Positions 52,761 to 62,736 are shown, counted from the stretch's first letter. The stretch is DNA of 64,000 nucleotides from Hanstruepera flava (GCF_023634025.1 NZ_JALJCW010000004.1:124001-188000), one strand, 5' to 3'. Notes: generated from the sequence alone by a model not told the origin. Numbers and translations: made by a program.

Positions 52761-53749
52761 TGCCCACCGAAAATGGATATTTATTAATTTCTTTAGACTT
52801 CGAATTATTTTGGGGAGTAAGAGATGTTAAAACAAAATCTGTTTACAAAGAAAATTTATTAAATGTTCAAAAAGTTATTCCAAGGCTTTTAGAATTAGCT
52901 GATAAATATGATGTAAAATTAAGTTTTGCAACAATTGGTTTTTTGTTCGCCAAGAATAAAGCGGAGCTATTAAGCTTTGCTCCTAGTCTTAAGCCTACCT
53001 ATCAAAACACCATTTTTAATCCATACAGTTATATTGAAAGCTTTGAAGAGGAAGAAAATTTTAAACAATACCACTATGCTCCCAACTTAATAGATTTAAT
53101 TAACTCCAATAAAAACCACGAAATAGCCACACATACTTTTAGCCATTTTTACGTTAATGAAACTGGACAAACCATCGAGCAATTTGAAAGTGATTTATTG
53201 GCGGCAATAGCTATTGCAAAACAAAAAGACATTACATTTAAAAGTATTGTATTTCCAAGAAATCAAATTAATGAAGATTACTTAAGTGTTTGCTTTAAAC
53301 ATGGTATAACCAATTACAGGGGAACAGAAAATCATTGGATGTTTGATACGACAGATACAAATAGGCTTGAGCGTCCATCCCATAAAATGTTTCGTTTGAT
53401 GGATGCTTATTTTAATTTATCGGGTTACAACACCTACCCTTTGTCAAGTATAAAATACATACACGGTGTTTTAAACATCCCATCAAGCAAATTTTTCAGA
53501 CCGTATTCCAAGCCATTAAAAGTTCTAGAGCCACGAAGAATTAATAGAGTAAAAAAAGGCTTAACGTATGCCGCAAAACATAACGAAATATATCATATGT
53601 GGTGGCATCCACATAATTTTGGAGCTAACATTGAAGAAAACTTCAATAATTTAGAAGCCATTTTCAAACACTTTATGACCTTAAAAAAAGATTACCGTTT
53701 TAATAGTCTAACCATGTCTGAATTAGCATCGATTGTTAATACTAAATAA
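52760..53749 (+). CDS. Polysaccharide deacetylase family protein
   Basis: 329 residues. NodB-type deacetylase: ISLDFELFWGVRD near 8-20 replaces the usual TFDDG with an Asp-Phe-Glu form, LSFATIGFLFA near 54, and the metal pair HEIATHTFSHFYV near 116-128 (H-x3-H); IVFPRNQINEDYL near 158 holds the catalytic Arg region. This resembles the PuuE-like/COG0726 branch. Probably trims acetyl groups from the glycan or an acyl-sugar. Its 3' end overlaps the convergent gene by 8 bases. Confidence 0.82.
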   Translation: MPTENGYLLISLDFELFWGVRDVKTKSVYKENLLNVQKVIPRLLELADKYDVKLSFATIGFLFAKNKAELLSFAPSLKPTYQNTIFNPYSYIESFEEEENFKQYHYAPNLIDLINSNKNHEIATHTFSHFYVNETGQTIEQFESDLLAAIAIAKQKDITFKSIVFPRNQINEDYLSVCFKHGITNYRGTENHWMFDTTDTNRLERPSHKMFRLMDAYFNLSGYNTYPLSSIKYIHGVLNIPSSKFFRPYSKPLKVLEPRRINRVKKGLTYAAKHNEIYHMWWHPHNFGANIEENFNNLEAIFKHFMTLKKDYRFNSLTMSELASIVNTK

Positions 53750-54980
53750 TCTCTATAGCATAACTAGAAGCTTTTCCAACCACATAATAAGTTGGTTCAC
53801 TATCTCCCAACTTGTAAACCTTTAAATTTTTAAAAGGCTCTGGTTTTTTAAAAAGGCCGTCATAAATTATTCGATTAAGAAAAGGATACTTAATACATTC
53901 TTCTTCTATATTAACCTGCAATAAATTATCAATACCATCTAGGTTATTAATAGACTTTAGCTCAAACTGTCGCTTATTGCTTGGGCAAACTATTAGATGC
54001 TTAAGCTTAAACTTCAATTTAACTAAAAACAAATTAAAATTCTTATCCCTTAAATACTGTTTAAAATTAAAAAAGCAAGCCAACAATTTGGCCGTCATAC
54101 GGCTGGTGAAACTTGAACTATCGTATAAAATATGGCAATTATAGTTGTACTCGCTATTAGTCCATCTATCCTTGTATTTATATGTTCCTTTAGAAAAATC
54201 AAAATATCTTAAATTGTTTTGTAAACAAAACTCAATTAATTTACTAATCTCAATATGGCCAACATTGAACTTATAAAAATCTGAATCAAAAGCTTTAATA
54301 GCTCCCACTAATGACACGCTTCCTAAAAATGCCAATGACATAGAAACAGGTTTGCCGTTAGCTTTTATGGAAACTAAAATGGCTTTTTCGTCAAGTATCA
54401 TATTATATATCAATTCGGTGTAAAAAGGCCATTCAGTAATTAAATTGGTATCTAACTTTAGGGTTTCAAAGCGTCTTGTTATGATGTCCTTAAAGTCTTT
54501 CATTACATTACTGTAATCTTCTTTTGAAATAAAATCTTTGTAAATATTATATTCAACATCAAAACACGCTTCAAATTTTCTTAAGGCACTTCTAAACTTG
54601 TTTCGAGATTTAGTATTGAGTTCTTTTAATAAATAGCTTTCTAGATTTTCAACACCCTCAAAATCGGCTAAATATCCTTTATATTGCTGTATTTCATATA
54701 GTTCAATTGGACTGCCCTCAATTGGAGGCTCAATTTTAAAATAACTAGGAACATCATAAATTAATAATGTTTTATTCTTAAAGTCTCTGGCATCATGATC
54801 GAGGGCATATGTTATTCCATTAGTAGAATTCCTCCCAACATTTATAAAATATGGTAAAAAAGAATGCTTATAGAACTTTAATCCATCAACATAGTTAAAG
54901 GCAACACCTTCTTTATGCCTTGAAAAGTGTTTTAACCACGTTAATTCATATATTTTAGATGTAAATGGATTATTTATCAT
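53742..54980 (-). CDS. GNAT-type acyltransferase (BioF2/FemAB-like), copy 1
   Basis: 412 residues. The central ~120-residue region with KAFDSDFYKFNVGHIEISKLIEF near 229 and LRYFDFSKGTYKYKDRW near 258-274 is the Acetyltransf_6 (BioF2-like) motif, in which a GNAT half binds acyl donor. Closely similar to the neighbour at 54970 in gene order and motifs. Inverted relative to the main locus. Possible role: N-acylation of an amino sugar, or aminoacyl transfer; not proven. Starts inside the stop of copy 2 (11-base overlap). Confidence 0.75.
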   Translation of the reverse strand: MINNPFTSKIYELTWLKHFSRHKEGVAFNYVDGLKFYKHSFLPYFINVGRNSTNGITYALDHDARDFKNKTLLIYDVPSYFKIEPPIEGSPIELYEIQQYKGYLADFEGVENLESYLLKELNTKSRNKFRSALRKFEACFDVEYNIYKDFISKEDYSNVMKDFKDIITRRFETLKLDTNLITEWPFYTELIYNMILDEKAILVSIKANGKPVSMSLAFLGSVSLVGAIKAFDSDFYKFNVGHIEISKLIEFCLQNNLRYFDFSKGTYKYKDRWTNSEYNYNCHILYDSSSFTSRMTAKLLACFFNFKQYLRDKNFNLFLVKLKFKLKHLIVCPSNKRQFELKSINNLDGIDNLLQVNIEEECIKYPFLNRIIYDGLFKKPEPFKNLKVYKLGDSEPTYYVVGKASSYAIEII

Positions 54981-56211
54981 CTTTAGTTATTTTTAACAAG
55001 CTCGTTTCACTCTCAGCAAAATAAGTGCTGTCATTTAATTCGTAAAATTTAAAATTGCTGACTTTTTCTGGGTTCATATATAGATAGTCATACAAAGTTC
55101 TTCTCAAGTTATCAAGACCATTTCCATTAATATCAATATGACTTAAAGTATCGGTTTCCATATCTTTATTTTTAAGCTTTTCAATTTGAAATATAGATTT
55201 ATCTGAACTGGCATTAGTTTTATCTCCAAAAATTTTATGCATCAAACTATGATATTTTGCATTAATCTTCCATTCCCTAAACTTTCTCTTACTATTAAAA
55301 TAAACAACCATACTATTGGTTAAAGCTCTACTTTTTAAAGATTTAGAATCATACAGTAAGTGATAATACGTGTCATACTCACTATCACTCCAACGCTTTT
55401 TGTATTCAAAATTACCTTGGGTATAATCAAACAATCTAATATTGTTTTCAAAACTCCACTCCAGCATTTTTAAAATAGTGGTATGACCTATATTAAACCT
55501 GTAAAAATCAATATCAAAGACCGTAAGCGCTTCAATTAAAATATCACCTATGTGATAACTAAATGTAATACCAACAGGTACTTGATTACAATAAATAACA
55601 AATAGTGAAGCTTTTTTTTCGTTAATCAAGGTAAGGCCTAGTTCTGTATAATATGACCAAACCTTTGGGTCTAATTCTCCACATGGCTCCCCTTTATCTG
55701 TGTAGCGTTTTTCGAATAGCTTGTAAAAGGTCGTAAAAACAGAATGGTAAACAGGTTCTGAAATATCACCATAGTACATAACATATTCTACATTAAAACA
55801 GGCCTCTAATCTATTAACGTTTCTTCTTAATTTGGATCTGGTATTGGATTTGTATATGGTTCGTAAATACTCATCCAAAGAATTATAATCACTAATTTTT
55901 GTTGTATAACCCTTATACTGAAATATTGGCTTAAGTCTTAAATTCCCTAACCCTAAATCTTCAATCTTATGATACGAAGGCACATCACGTATTAAGAGTG
56001 TTTTGTTTCTATAATCAATAGCTCTATCTGACAAACTATAAAAATTACCATTGGTAAGCTTGTTGCCTACATTATAATAAATTGGCAATGTATTATGCTT
56101 AGCAAATAAAATTTGATTTAAAAAATCAAATTTCAAGGCTTTCTTTGATTGGTTAAAATGCTTTGACCATATCTTCTCAAAAGATGGTGTGGCAAATGGA
56201 TTTTGAATCAT
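54970..56211 (-). CDS. GNAT-type acyltransferase (BioF2/FemAB-like), copy 2
   Basis: 413 residues. Same plan as copy 1: N-terminal FATPSFEKIWSKHFNQ, LLIRDVPSYHKIED near 73, YRGYT/YKGYTTKI near 99, ALTVFDIDFYRFNIGHTTILKMLEW near 231 and IRLFDYTQGNFEYKKRW near 261-277. The two share perhaps one third identity by eye, so an old duplication. First of the two in transcription order. The 359 bases upstream separate it from the divergent aminotransferase. Confidence 0.75.
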   Translation of the reverse strand: MIQNPFATPSFEKIWSKHFNQSKKALKFDFLNQILFAKHNTLPIYYNVGNKLTNGNFYSLSDRAIDYRNKTLLIRDVPSYHKIEDLGLGNLRLKPIFQYKGYTTKISDYNSLDEYLRTIYKSNTRSKLRRNVNRLEACFNVEYVMYYGDISEPVYHSVFTTFYKLFEKRYTDKGEPCGELDPKVWSYYTELGLTLINEKKASLFVIYCNQVPVGITFSYHIGDILIEALTVFDIDFYRFNIGHTTILKMLEWSFENNIRLFDYTQGNFEYKKRWSDSEYDTYYHLLYDSKSLKSRALTNSMVVYFNSKRKFREWKINAKYHSLMHKIFGDKTNASSDKSIFQIEKLKNKDMETDTLSHIDINGNGLDNLRRTLYDYLYMNPEKVSNFKFYELNDSTYFAESETSLLKITKDDK

Positions 56212-56570
56212 TTTTTAGCATTTTATTGTTAAAATTAGTCTTTTAAAACAACATATTTTAGAGGAATATATTTTTTTAGTTGTATGTAAAAAAAAACAAT
56301 ATGAACGGTCAGTTTTAAGATACATTTCTGCAATATTTCTTTTTTGTATATTTACTTATTGTATTCGGTTAAAACATTTTACTTCCCTTAATAATAGAAA
56401 TATCAGCTAATAATAGCTTTTTATCACGATTTAGAATTTAATTTTGAACGATTAAATGTGTATAAAAAACGATTAAATCAATACATTTAAACATTGAAAA
56501 TCAAAAAACGTAGAAATTAGTTATTTATCGTATTTATTTGAACAAGACTATTTAAACTTTGATATTTACT
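56212..56570. other. 359-bp AT-rich divergent intergenic region
   Basis: Lies between the minus-strand acyltransferase pair and the plus-strand aminotransferase operon. No ORF of interest. TATATTTA near 56347-56354 is one mismatch from the TAnnTTTG -7 box on the plus strand but is over 200 bases from the ATG. A long untranslated leader or unseen promoter is likely. Confidence 0.5.
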
Positions 56571-57713
56571 ATGGCAAAACAGGCTTCAAACATGAATTCA
56601 AAAATATATTTGTCTGCTCCGCACATGAGTGGATATGAGCAAGAATTCATAAACGAAGCTTTTAAAACCAATTGGGTAGCTCCTGTAGGTCCTAATGTTA
56701 ATGGGTTTGAAAGTGATTTGGAAAACTATTTAAAATCAAGTTCTTATGCCACCGCGTTAAGCTCTGGGACAGCTGCCATACATTTGGCTTTAGTTTTGCT
56801 CGATGTTGGTAAGAACGATGAGGTTATCTGTCAAACAAAAACGTTTGTAGCTTCTGTAAATCCAGTTAATTACGTAGGAGCTAAACCAATTTTTATTGAT
56901 AGTGAGACTGAAACATGGAATATGTGTCCTGATTTGTTGGAAAAAGCATTACAAGACCGAATAAAACAAGGTAAGAAACCAAAAGCTATTATTGCTATTA
57001 ATTTATATGGCATGCCATACAATGTTAAACGCATACACACTATTGCTAAAGACTATAACATTCCTGTTATAGAGGATAGTGCTGAAGCTTTAGGTAGTTC
57101 ATATAACAATCAGCCATGTGGTACTTTTGGGGATTATTCGGTTTTATCTTTTAATGGAAACAAGATAATTACTACTTCAGGTGGCGGTGCCTTAATATCT
57201 AGAGACCAAACCAATAAGGAAAAAGCCATTTTTCTTGCTACTCAAGCTAAAGAAAGCGGTCTTGATTATAGTCATAAAACCATTGGGTATAATTATCGCA
57301 TGTCAAATATTATTGCTGGAATTGGTAGAGGCCAAATGAAAGTATTGAATAAACGTATTAGTGCCAGGCGCAAAATTTACAATTATTATTACCAACAACT
57401 AAAGCATATCAACTCTATATCATTTTTACAAGAGCCGGAAGATTATTTTTCCAATAGATGGTTAAGCTGTATTCTTTTAGAAACTGAAACTATGCGAAAT
57501 GACATTATGAATATTCTGAACGAGAATAATATAGAGTCTAGACCCTCTTGGAAACCTATGCATTTACAAGAAATTTACAATAACCATCCTAGTTATATAA
57601 ATGGTGTTTCTGAAGAATTGTATAAAAAAGGACTTTGTTTACCAAGTGGTTCTGGTTTAACTGAAACCGATTTAGAGCGTATAACATCTATAATAAAAAG
57701 TTATTTTGGATAG
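56571..57713 (+). CDS. PglE-like amino-sugar aminotransferase
   Basis: 380 residues from ATG 56571; an in-frame ATG at 56592 (MNSKIYLSAPHMSG) is an alternative and a TTG at 56559 is not needed. DegT/DnrJ family: TNWVAPVGPNVNGFE near 28-42, SSGTAAIHLALVLL near 60, IEDSAEALGSSY near 167, and SFNGNKIITTSGGGAL near 189-204 with the PLP Lys. Together with the PglF-like dehydratase 8 bases overlapping at its end it likely makes UDP-4-amino-4,6-dideoxy-GlcNAc, the bacillosamine precursor. Confidence 0.88.
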   Translation: MAKQASNMNSKIYLSAPHMSGYEQEFINEAFKTNWVAPVGPNVNGFESDLENYLKSSSYATALSSGTAAIHLALVLLDVGKNDEVICQTKTFVASVNPVNYVGAKPIFIDSETETWNMCPDLLEKALQDRIKQGKKPKAIIAINLYGMPYNVKRIHTIAKDYNIPVIEDSAEALGSSYNNQPCGTFGDYSVLSFNGNKIITTSGGGALISRDQTNKEKAIFLATQAKESGLDYSHKTIGYNYRMSNIIAGIGRGQMKVLNKRISARRKIYNYYYQQLKHINSISFLQEPEDYFSNRWLSCILLETETMRNDIMNILNENNIESRPSWKPMHLQEIYNNHPSYINGVSEELYKKGLCLPSGSGLTETDLERITSIIKSYFG

Positions 57714-59601
57714 GCTATATACCATATTAAGAAAGTTATCTAATCGCTATGCGTCTAAATGGCTCGTACTGCTTTTCGATTCATGCATTGTAGCTTTCAC
57801 TTTCTTTTTAGCCTATTTAATACGGTACAACTTTCAAATTAATTTTGATTTCTTCATGTTTTTAAAGCAAATTCCATTTGTTTTAATAGCAACGGTGGTT
57901 AGTTTTCTTATTGTTAGTTCCCATAAAGGAGTTGTTCGTTTTACAGGGTTCAAAGATGTTGTTAATTTAATTATTGGCGTAAACATATTGGCAACCATAT
58001 TAATTATTTCGACTTTTATGAGTCGAAAGTTTCAATTCAATAACGTTTTTGATATACCTGGATCCATTATATATATTCATTTGTTATTGAATATTTTCTT
58101 TTTAATTGGTTCTAAATTCTTTATCAAATCAATTTACAGAAGTCTAGTAACTGATTATAACATAAAAAGCACTGTTCTTATATATGGTGCTGGTGATTCG
58201 GGAATGATTACTTATAATGCATTAGTAAATGATGCTAAAAGCACCGCTGAAGTTTTTGGTTTTATAGATGATAACGAAAGAAAAGTTGGTAAAAAAATCA
58301 ACTTATTAAACGTTTATCATCCATCGAAAATCACAAATGAATTCATAAAAAAACATGGCATTGATGATGTTATTATATCAATTCAAAACATCAACTCTAA
58401 CAGATTATTGCAGATAACAAGTAGTCTTTTTGCTTTAGGACTAAAAGTGAAAATTGTACCAGCAGTTCAAGAATGGATTGATGGCGACTTGAGTGTTGGG
58501 CAGATTAAAGACATTAAAATTGAAGACTTACTAGGAAGAGAACCTATTAACATTGAAAATCCAATTTTAAGTGATGAGTATAATGGAAAAACCATATTAG
58601 TTACAGGTGCTGCAGGTTCTATTGGTAGCGAATTGGTTAGAAAATTAAGCTTTTTTAATTTTAAAAAATTAATATTAATAGACAATGCTGAATCGCCACT
58701 GTACAATATTCAACAAGAATTAATTAGAAACAACATTAAAAATGTAACTGCCATTGTTAGTGATATTAGAAACAACGTGCGATTGGATAATATTTTTAAC
58801 ACATACAAACCTCAAATAATTTTTCATGCAGCTGCATATAAACACGTTCCATTAATGGAACAAAACCCCTTTGAAGCTGTTAGCGTTAATGTAAGAGGCA
58901 CAAAAAATATTGTCAACCTTTCAGTTAAATATGGTTCAGATAAATTTATTCTTATTTCAACTGACAAAGCTGTAAACCCAACAAATGTAATGGGAGCAAC
59001 AAAACGCATTGCTGAAATGATTGTTTGCTGCCAAAAGAATTTAAATAATGTAAAAACGAAATTTATAATAACTCGTTTTGGAAATGTTCTAGGCTCAAAT
59101 GGTTCGGTAATACCATTATTTAAAAGTCAAATTGAATCTGGTGGCCCTATAACTGTAACGCATAAAGATATTATTCGATATTTTATGACCATACCAGAAG
59201 CAAGTCTTTTAGTTTTAGAAGCAGCTGCCATGGGATTAGGACACGAAATATTTGTGTTTGATATGGGCAAGCCCATTAAAATTTTTGATCTCGCTTTAAA
59301 CATGATTACGCTTTCGGGTCTTAAGTATCCAGAGGATATAGATATTAAAATTATTGGTCTACGACCAGGTGAAAAAATCTATGAGGAATTATTGATTGAT
59401 GGTGAAAATACCAAGCCTACTTATAACGAGAAAATCATGATAGCCAAATGCAAACCTATTGATATAGAAAACGTTGAAAGAAATATAAAAGAATTATGTT
59501 TACTTGGTTCTAACACTCAAAATATAGAAATTGTATCAAAAATTAAAAACATAGTAGAAGAATACAACCCAAATAACTCAACATACGACGTTTTAAACTA
59601 A
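57706..59601 (+). CDS. PglF/CapD-type UDP-GlcNAc 4,6-dehydratase
   Basis: 631 residues, TTG start at 57706 overlapping the aminotransferase stop. Four N-terminal membrane helices (about 17-135), first Rossmann motif LIYGAGDSGMITYNA near 159, second VTGAAGSIGSELV near 299-311, FHAAAYKHVPLMEQNPFEAV near 370, STDKAVNPTNVMGATKR near 420 and a late GLRPGEKIYEELL near 560. It dehydrates UDP-GlcNAc to the 4-keto-6-deoxy sugar, feeding the aminotransferase. The full-length membrane form matches PglF, WbpM and CapD. Confidence 0.92.
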   Translation: MDRLYTILRKLSNRYASKWLVLLFDSCIVAFTFFLAYLIRYNFQINFDFFMFLKQIPFVLIATVVSFLIVSSHKGVVRFTGFKDVVNLIIGVNILATILIISTFMSRKFQFNNVFDIPGSIIYIHLLLNIFFLIGSKFFIKSIYRSLVTDYNIKSTVLIYGAGDSGMITYNALVNDAKSTAEVFGFIDDNERKVGKKINLLNVYHPSKITNEFIKKHGIDDVIISIQNINSNRLLQITSSLFALGLKVKIVPAVQEWIDGDLSVGQIKDIKIEDLLGREPINIENPILSDEYNGKTILVTGAAGSIGSELVRKLSFFNFKKLILIDNAESPLYNIQQELIRNNIKNVTAIVSDIRNNVRLDNIFNTYKPQIIFHAAAYKHVPLMEQNPFEAVSVNVRGTKNIVNLSVKYGSDKFILISTDKAVNPTNVMGATKRIAEMIVCCQKNLNNVKTKFIITRFGNVLGSNGSVIPLFKSQIESGGPITVTHKDIIRYFMTIPEASLLVLEAAAMGLGHEIFVFDMGKPIKIFDLALNMITLSGLKYPEDIDIKIIGLRPGEKIYEELLIDGENTKPTYNEKIMIAKCKPIDIENVERNIKELCLLGSNTQNIEIVSKIKNIVEEYNPNNSTYDVLN

Positions 59602-59613
59602 CATAGTATTAAT

Positions 59614-60405
59614 ATGAAAACGAATATCCAACAACATATAACCATTAAGTTATTAACCTCATTTGCTTTATTAGTAATGGTTTCATCTTGTGTAACAAGT
59701 AAGGAAATAATATACTTTCAAGATGAACCAGTTACAAAGTCAAATCAAATGGATGTAAACCCTTCAATAGCCTATAAGCCAAATGATTTACTATTTATAA
59801 GTGTAGGTGGTGACAAAGATGCTGTTGCACCATTTAATCTTCCAGCCATTTCATATAGCGCATCAGATTTAAACGCTAACGGCGAATTAAAAATGCCAAC
59901 ATACCTAATTGATAACAATGGAAATATTGAATATCCTGTTTTAGGCACAATTAAATTAGGTGGTTTAACACGAATGCAGGCTACAGCTTTATTAAAGAAT
60001 AAGCTGTCTGAATATGTCAAGGACCCAATAGTGAACATTAGGTTGATAAATTTTACAGTTACAGTTTTAGGTGAAGTTAACTCGCCTGGTACATTTACAA
60101 TTGAAGACGAACGTATTTCCTTAACAGAGGCCTTGGGCATGGCTGGAGATTTGACCATACATGGCAAGCGTGAAAATGTTTTCTTAATTCGTGAGAACGA
60201 TGGTAAAAAGCAATTTACACAATTCGATTTAACATCTGTTAATGTCGTGAATTCTCCTAATTATTATCTTCAACAAAATGATGTGCTCTACGTACAACCA
60301 AATAAAGCAAAAGTTAGGTCGGCTTCCTACAACCAAAACAATGGTATAATAATTTCAGCAGTTGGGACATTAGCGACTATTTTAGCTATATTTTTAGTTC
60401 AATAA
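59614..60405 (+). CDS. OPX (Wza-like) polysaccharide export lipoprotein
   Basis: 263 residues. Lipoprotein signal ending SSC (Cys near 26), a polysaccharide export domain (YKPNDLLFISVGGDKDAVAPF near 51, YPVLGTIKLGGLTRMQATALLKNKL near 107) and an SLBB part (FTVTVLGEVNSPGTFTIEDERISLTEAL near 148). A C-terminal hydrophobic helix (GIIISAVGTLATILAIFLV) may anchor it in the outer membrane. Forms the export channel with the tyrosine kinase encoded 10 bases downstream. Confidence 0.92.
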   Translation: MKTNIQQHITIKLLTSFALLVMVSSCVTSKEIIYFQDEPVTKSNQMDVNPSIAYKPNDLLFISVGGDKDAVAPFNLPAISYSASDLNANGELKMPTYLIDNNGNIEYPVLGTIKLGGLTRMQATALLKNKLSEYVKDPIVNIRLINFTVTVLGEVNSPGTFTIEDERISLTEALGMAGDLTIHGKRENVFLIRENDGKKQFTQFDLTSVNVVNSPNYYLQQNDVLYVQPNKAKVRSASYNQNNGIIISAVGTLATILAIFLVQ

Positions 60406-60415
60406 CCTAAATTAA

Positions 60416-62734
60416 ATGAAAGATACCGACCATTTTAGCGATTTAATTGAACCCTATACAAGAAAGTGGAAGTTTATTCTGCTTTGTGTAATTAGTGCGT
60501 TAGCACTCTCATTCTTATATCTACGCTATGCCAATTACGAATACCATGCAAAGGCAACTATCAAAATAAAAGACGATAAGTCTCAAAATAAATTACCAGA
60601 AATTTCATCGTTACAGAATTATGGGCTCTTTAGTAATGATAAAAACAACGTACTTGATGAAATAGAAATAATAAAATCCAGAAATTTAATAAAGAGTGTT
60701 GTTAAAGATCTCAAATTTAATGTTCAAATGTTTGTTGAGGGTCGTGTACAAGCTCACGAAGTTTATGTTAACAAGCCATTAAACATCAATTTTAGTATAA
60801 CAGATTCGATACTACACAAGATTGACACAACCTTTAATATTAAAATAAACTCGTCAAAAGATTTTTATATTAAAGGATTAGATGAGGAAACTGATAATGA
60901 TGGCGCACTTTATGATTTTGGCGAGAGTGTTCCAACTACTTTCGGAGATATTATCATTACCCCAAACATAGGTCAATATGCCACGAAAATTGGTTCTAAA
61001 ATTAAAATTAAAGTATCACCATTAAACGGTATTACAAGTCATTATAAAAACAAGTTACAAATTGAAACCAATGAATTGTCTAGTATTATTAAGCTTTCTA
61101 TTAATGACAATGTAAGGCAAAAAGGTGAACTGTTTTTAGATAAACTTATTGAAAAGTATAACGAAGATGTGGTAAACGATAAAGAAATGGTTGTTAAAAC
61201 TACTTCAGATTTTATAAATAATCGTCTTGAAATTGTTTCTCGAGAATTGGGTCAGGTCGATTTAACTGCAGAAGATATTCAACAAGAGAAAAAATTGACC
61301 GATTTAGCTACGCAATCGAATTTGATGCTTCGAAATGAGCGAGAAAACGAAAGTAAGATAATTGAAGTAGCCAATCAAATTCAATTGATTGATTATATGA
61401 ACGATCACTTATCTGAAAGTATAGATGCAAGCGATTTATTACCTGCAAACATTGGTATAGGCGATGACAATATAGCTCAAGTAACTAAACGTCATAACGA
61501 GCTTGTTCAAGAACGCAACCGATTGCTTAAATATTCAAGTGAAAAAAATCCAACTGTTGTTAATTTAACCAATCAGATTAATCAGTTAAAAACCAATCTT
61601 TCACAAAGCTTAAGTAGTATTCGTTCATCAAATGAAATAACGTACAATAATCTACTATCAGAAAACGCAAGAATTAGCTCACAAATCTATTCAGCACCTG
61701 AAAAGCAACGTGAGTTTAGAGACATTAAACGCCAGCAAGATATTAAAGAGTCTCTTTATCTTTATTTATTAGAAAAACGTGAAGAATCTGCAATTACACA
61801 TGGTGTATCGTCTCCAAATGCTAAAATTGTAGATAAGGCATTTGCCTCAAGCAAGCCTGTTTCACCAAAAAAGGTTATTATAATATTAGCTGCATTGATA
61901 CTTGGGTTTTCCGCACCTATAGGTTTGATATACCTAATGAATTTATTAGATACAAAAGTCCATACTGCAAAAGATGTCAAGAAAGAAATAGACGTGCCGT
62001 TTATTGGTGATATACCACGTTCTAACAAACGAGCACAATTAATAAATAAAGTTGATTATTCGCCAAAAGCGGAAGCCTTTAGAATGGTTCGTACGAATAT
62101 CGACTTCATGCTTAAAAGTATAGACAATAGAGCAAAAACTATATTTGTAACATCTACTACTAGTAAAGAAGGAAAATCCCATACTTCAATAAATCTAGCC
62201 CTGTCATTATCTTTTTCAGAAAAGAAAGTTTTATTGATTGAAACAGATATTAGAGTGCCAAAAGCTACAAACTACTTAAATGTAAAAAATGAAATTGGTT
62301 TAACTAATTATATTAGCGACCCTCATTTAACTCTAAAAGATGTTATAAAGAACCTTGAAGGCAACGAATTTCTTGATGTTATTCCATCTGGTGTTATCCC
62401 ACCTAACCCAGCGGAACTACTTATGAGTGACCGCATGCAGGAATTATTTGATGACATTAAGAACAAATACGACTATATTATTGTAGATACGGCAGCTGTT
62501 GGTTTAGTAACAGACACTATGCTTATTGGTCATCATGCCGATTTATTTATTTATGTAGTTCGCGCCAATTATATTGACAAACGCCAATTGCATTTAGCTG
62601 AAAGCATCTATAACGAAAAGCGCCTTCCGAATATGACCATATTGCTGAATGCAGTTAATCAGAAAAAAGGAAATGGCTATGGTTACGGCTATGGAAAGAA
62701 TCCAAATAAAAGAAAATGGTGGAAATTTTCTTAA
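60416..62734 (+). CDS. Wzc-type polysaccharide co-polymerase / tyrosine autokinase
   Basis: 772 residues. Wzz-like N-terminal membrane helix (about 16-36), a long periplasmic coiled-coil region (about 240-460), a second helix near 487-505 (VIIILAALILGFSAP), then a cytosolic BY-kinase with Walker A TSTTSKEGKSHTSINL near 577, Walker A' LLIETDIRVPKA near 602, Walker B YIIVDTAAVGLVTD and a C-terminal Tyr cluster (GYGYGYG). Controls chain length and export by cycles of autophosphorylation. Last gene of the locus. Confidence 0.94.
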   Translation: MKDTDHFSDLIEPYTRKWKFILLCVISALALSFLYLRYANYEYHAKATIKIKDDKSQNKLPEISSLQNYGLFSNDKNNVLDEIEIIKSRNLIKSVVKDLKFNVQMFVEGRVQAHEVYVNKPLNINFSITDSILHKIDTTFNIKINSSKDFYIKGLDEETDNDGALYDFGESVPTTFGDIIITPNIGQYATKIGSKIKIKVSPLNGITSHYKNKLQIETNELSSIIKLSINDNVRQKGELFLDKLIEKYNEDVVNDKEMVVKTTSDFINNRLEIVSRELGQVDLTAEDIQQEKKLTDLATQSNLMLRNERENESKIIEVANQIQLIDYMNDHLSESIDASDLLPANIGIGDDNIAQVTKRHNELVQERNRLLKYSSEKNPTVVNLTNQINQLKTNLSQSLSSIRSSNEITYNNLLSENARISSQIYSAPEKQREFRDIKRQQDIKESLYLYLLEKREESAITHGVSSPNAKIVDKAFASSKPVSPKKVIIILAALILGFSAPIGLIYLMNLLDTKVHTAKDVKKEIDVPFIGDIPRSNKRAQLINKVDYSPKAEAFRMVRTNIDFMLKSIDNRAKTIFVTSTTSKEGKSHTSINLALSLSFSEKKVLLIETDIRVPKATNYLNVKNEIGLTNYISDPHLTLKDVIKNLEGNEFLDVIPSGVIPPNPAELLMSDRMQELFDDIKNKYDYIIVDTAAVGLVTDTMLIGHHADLFIYVVRANYIDKRQLHLAESIYNEKRLPNMTILLNAVNQKKGNGYGYGYGKNPNKRKWWKFS

Positions 62735-62736
62735 AA

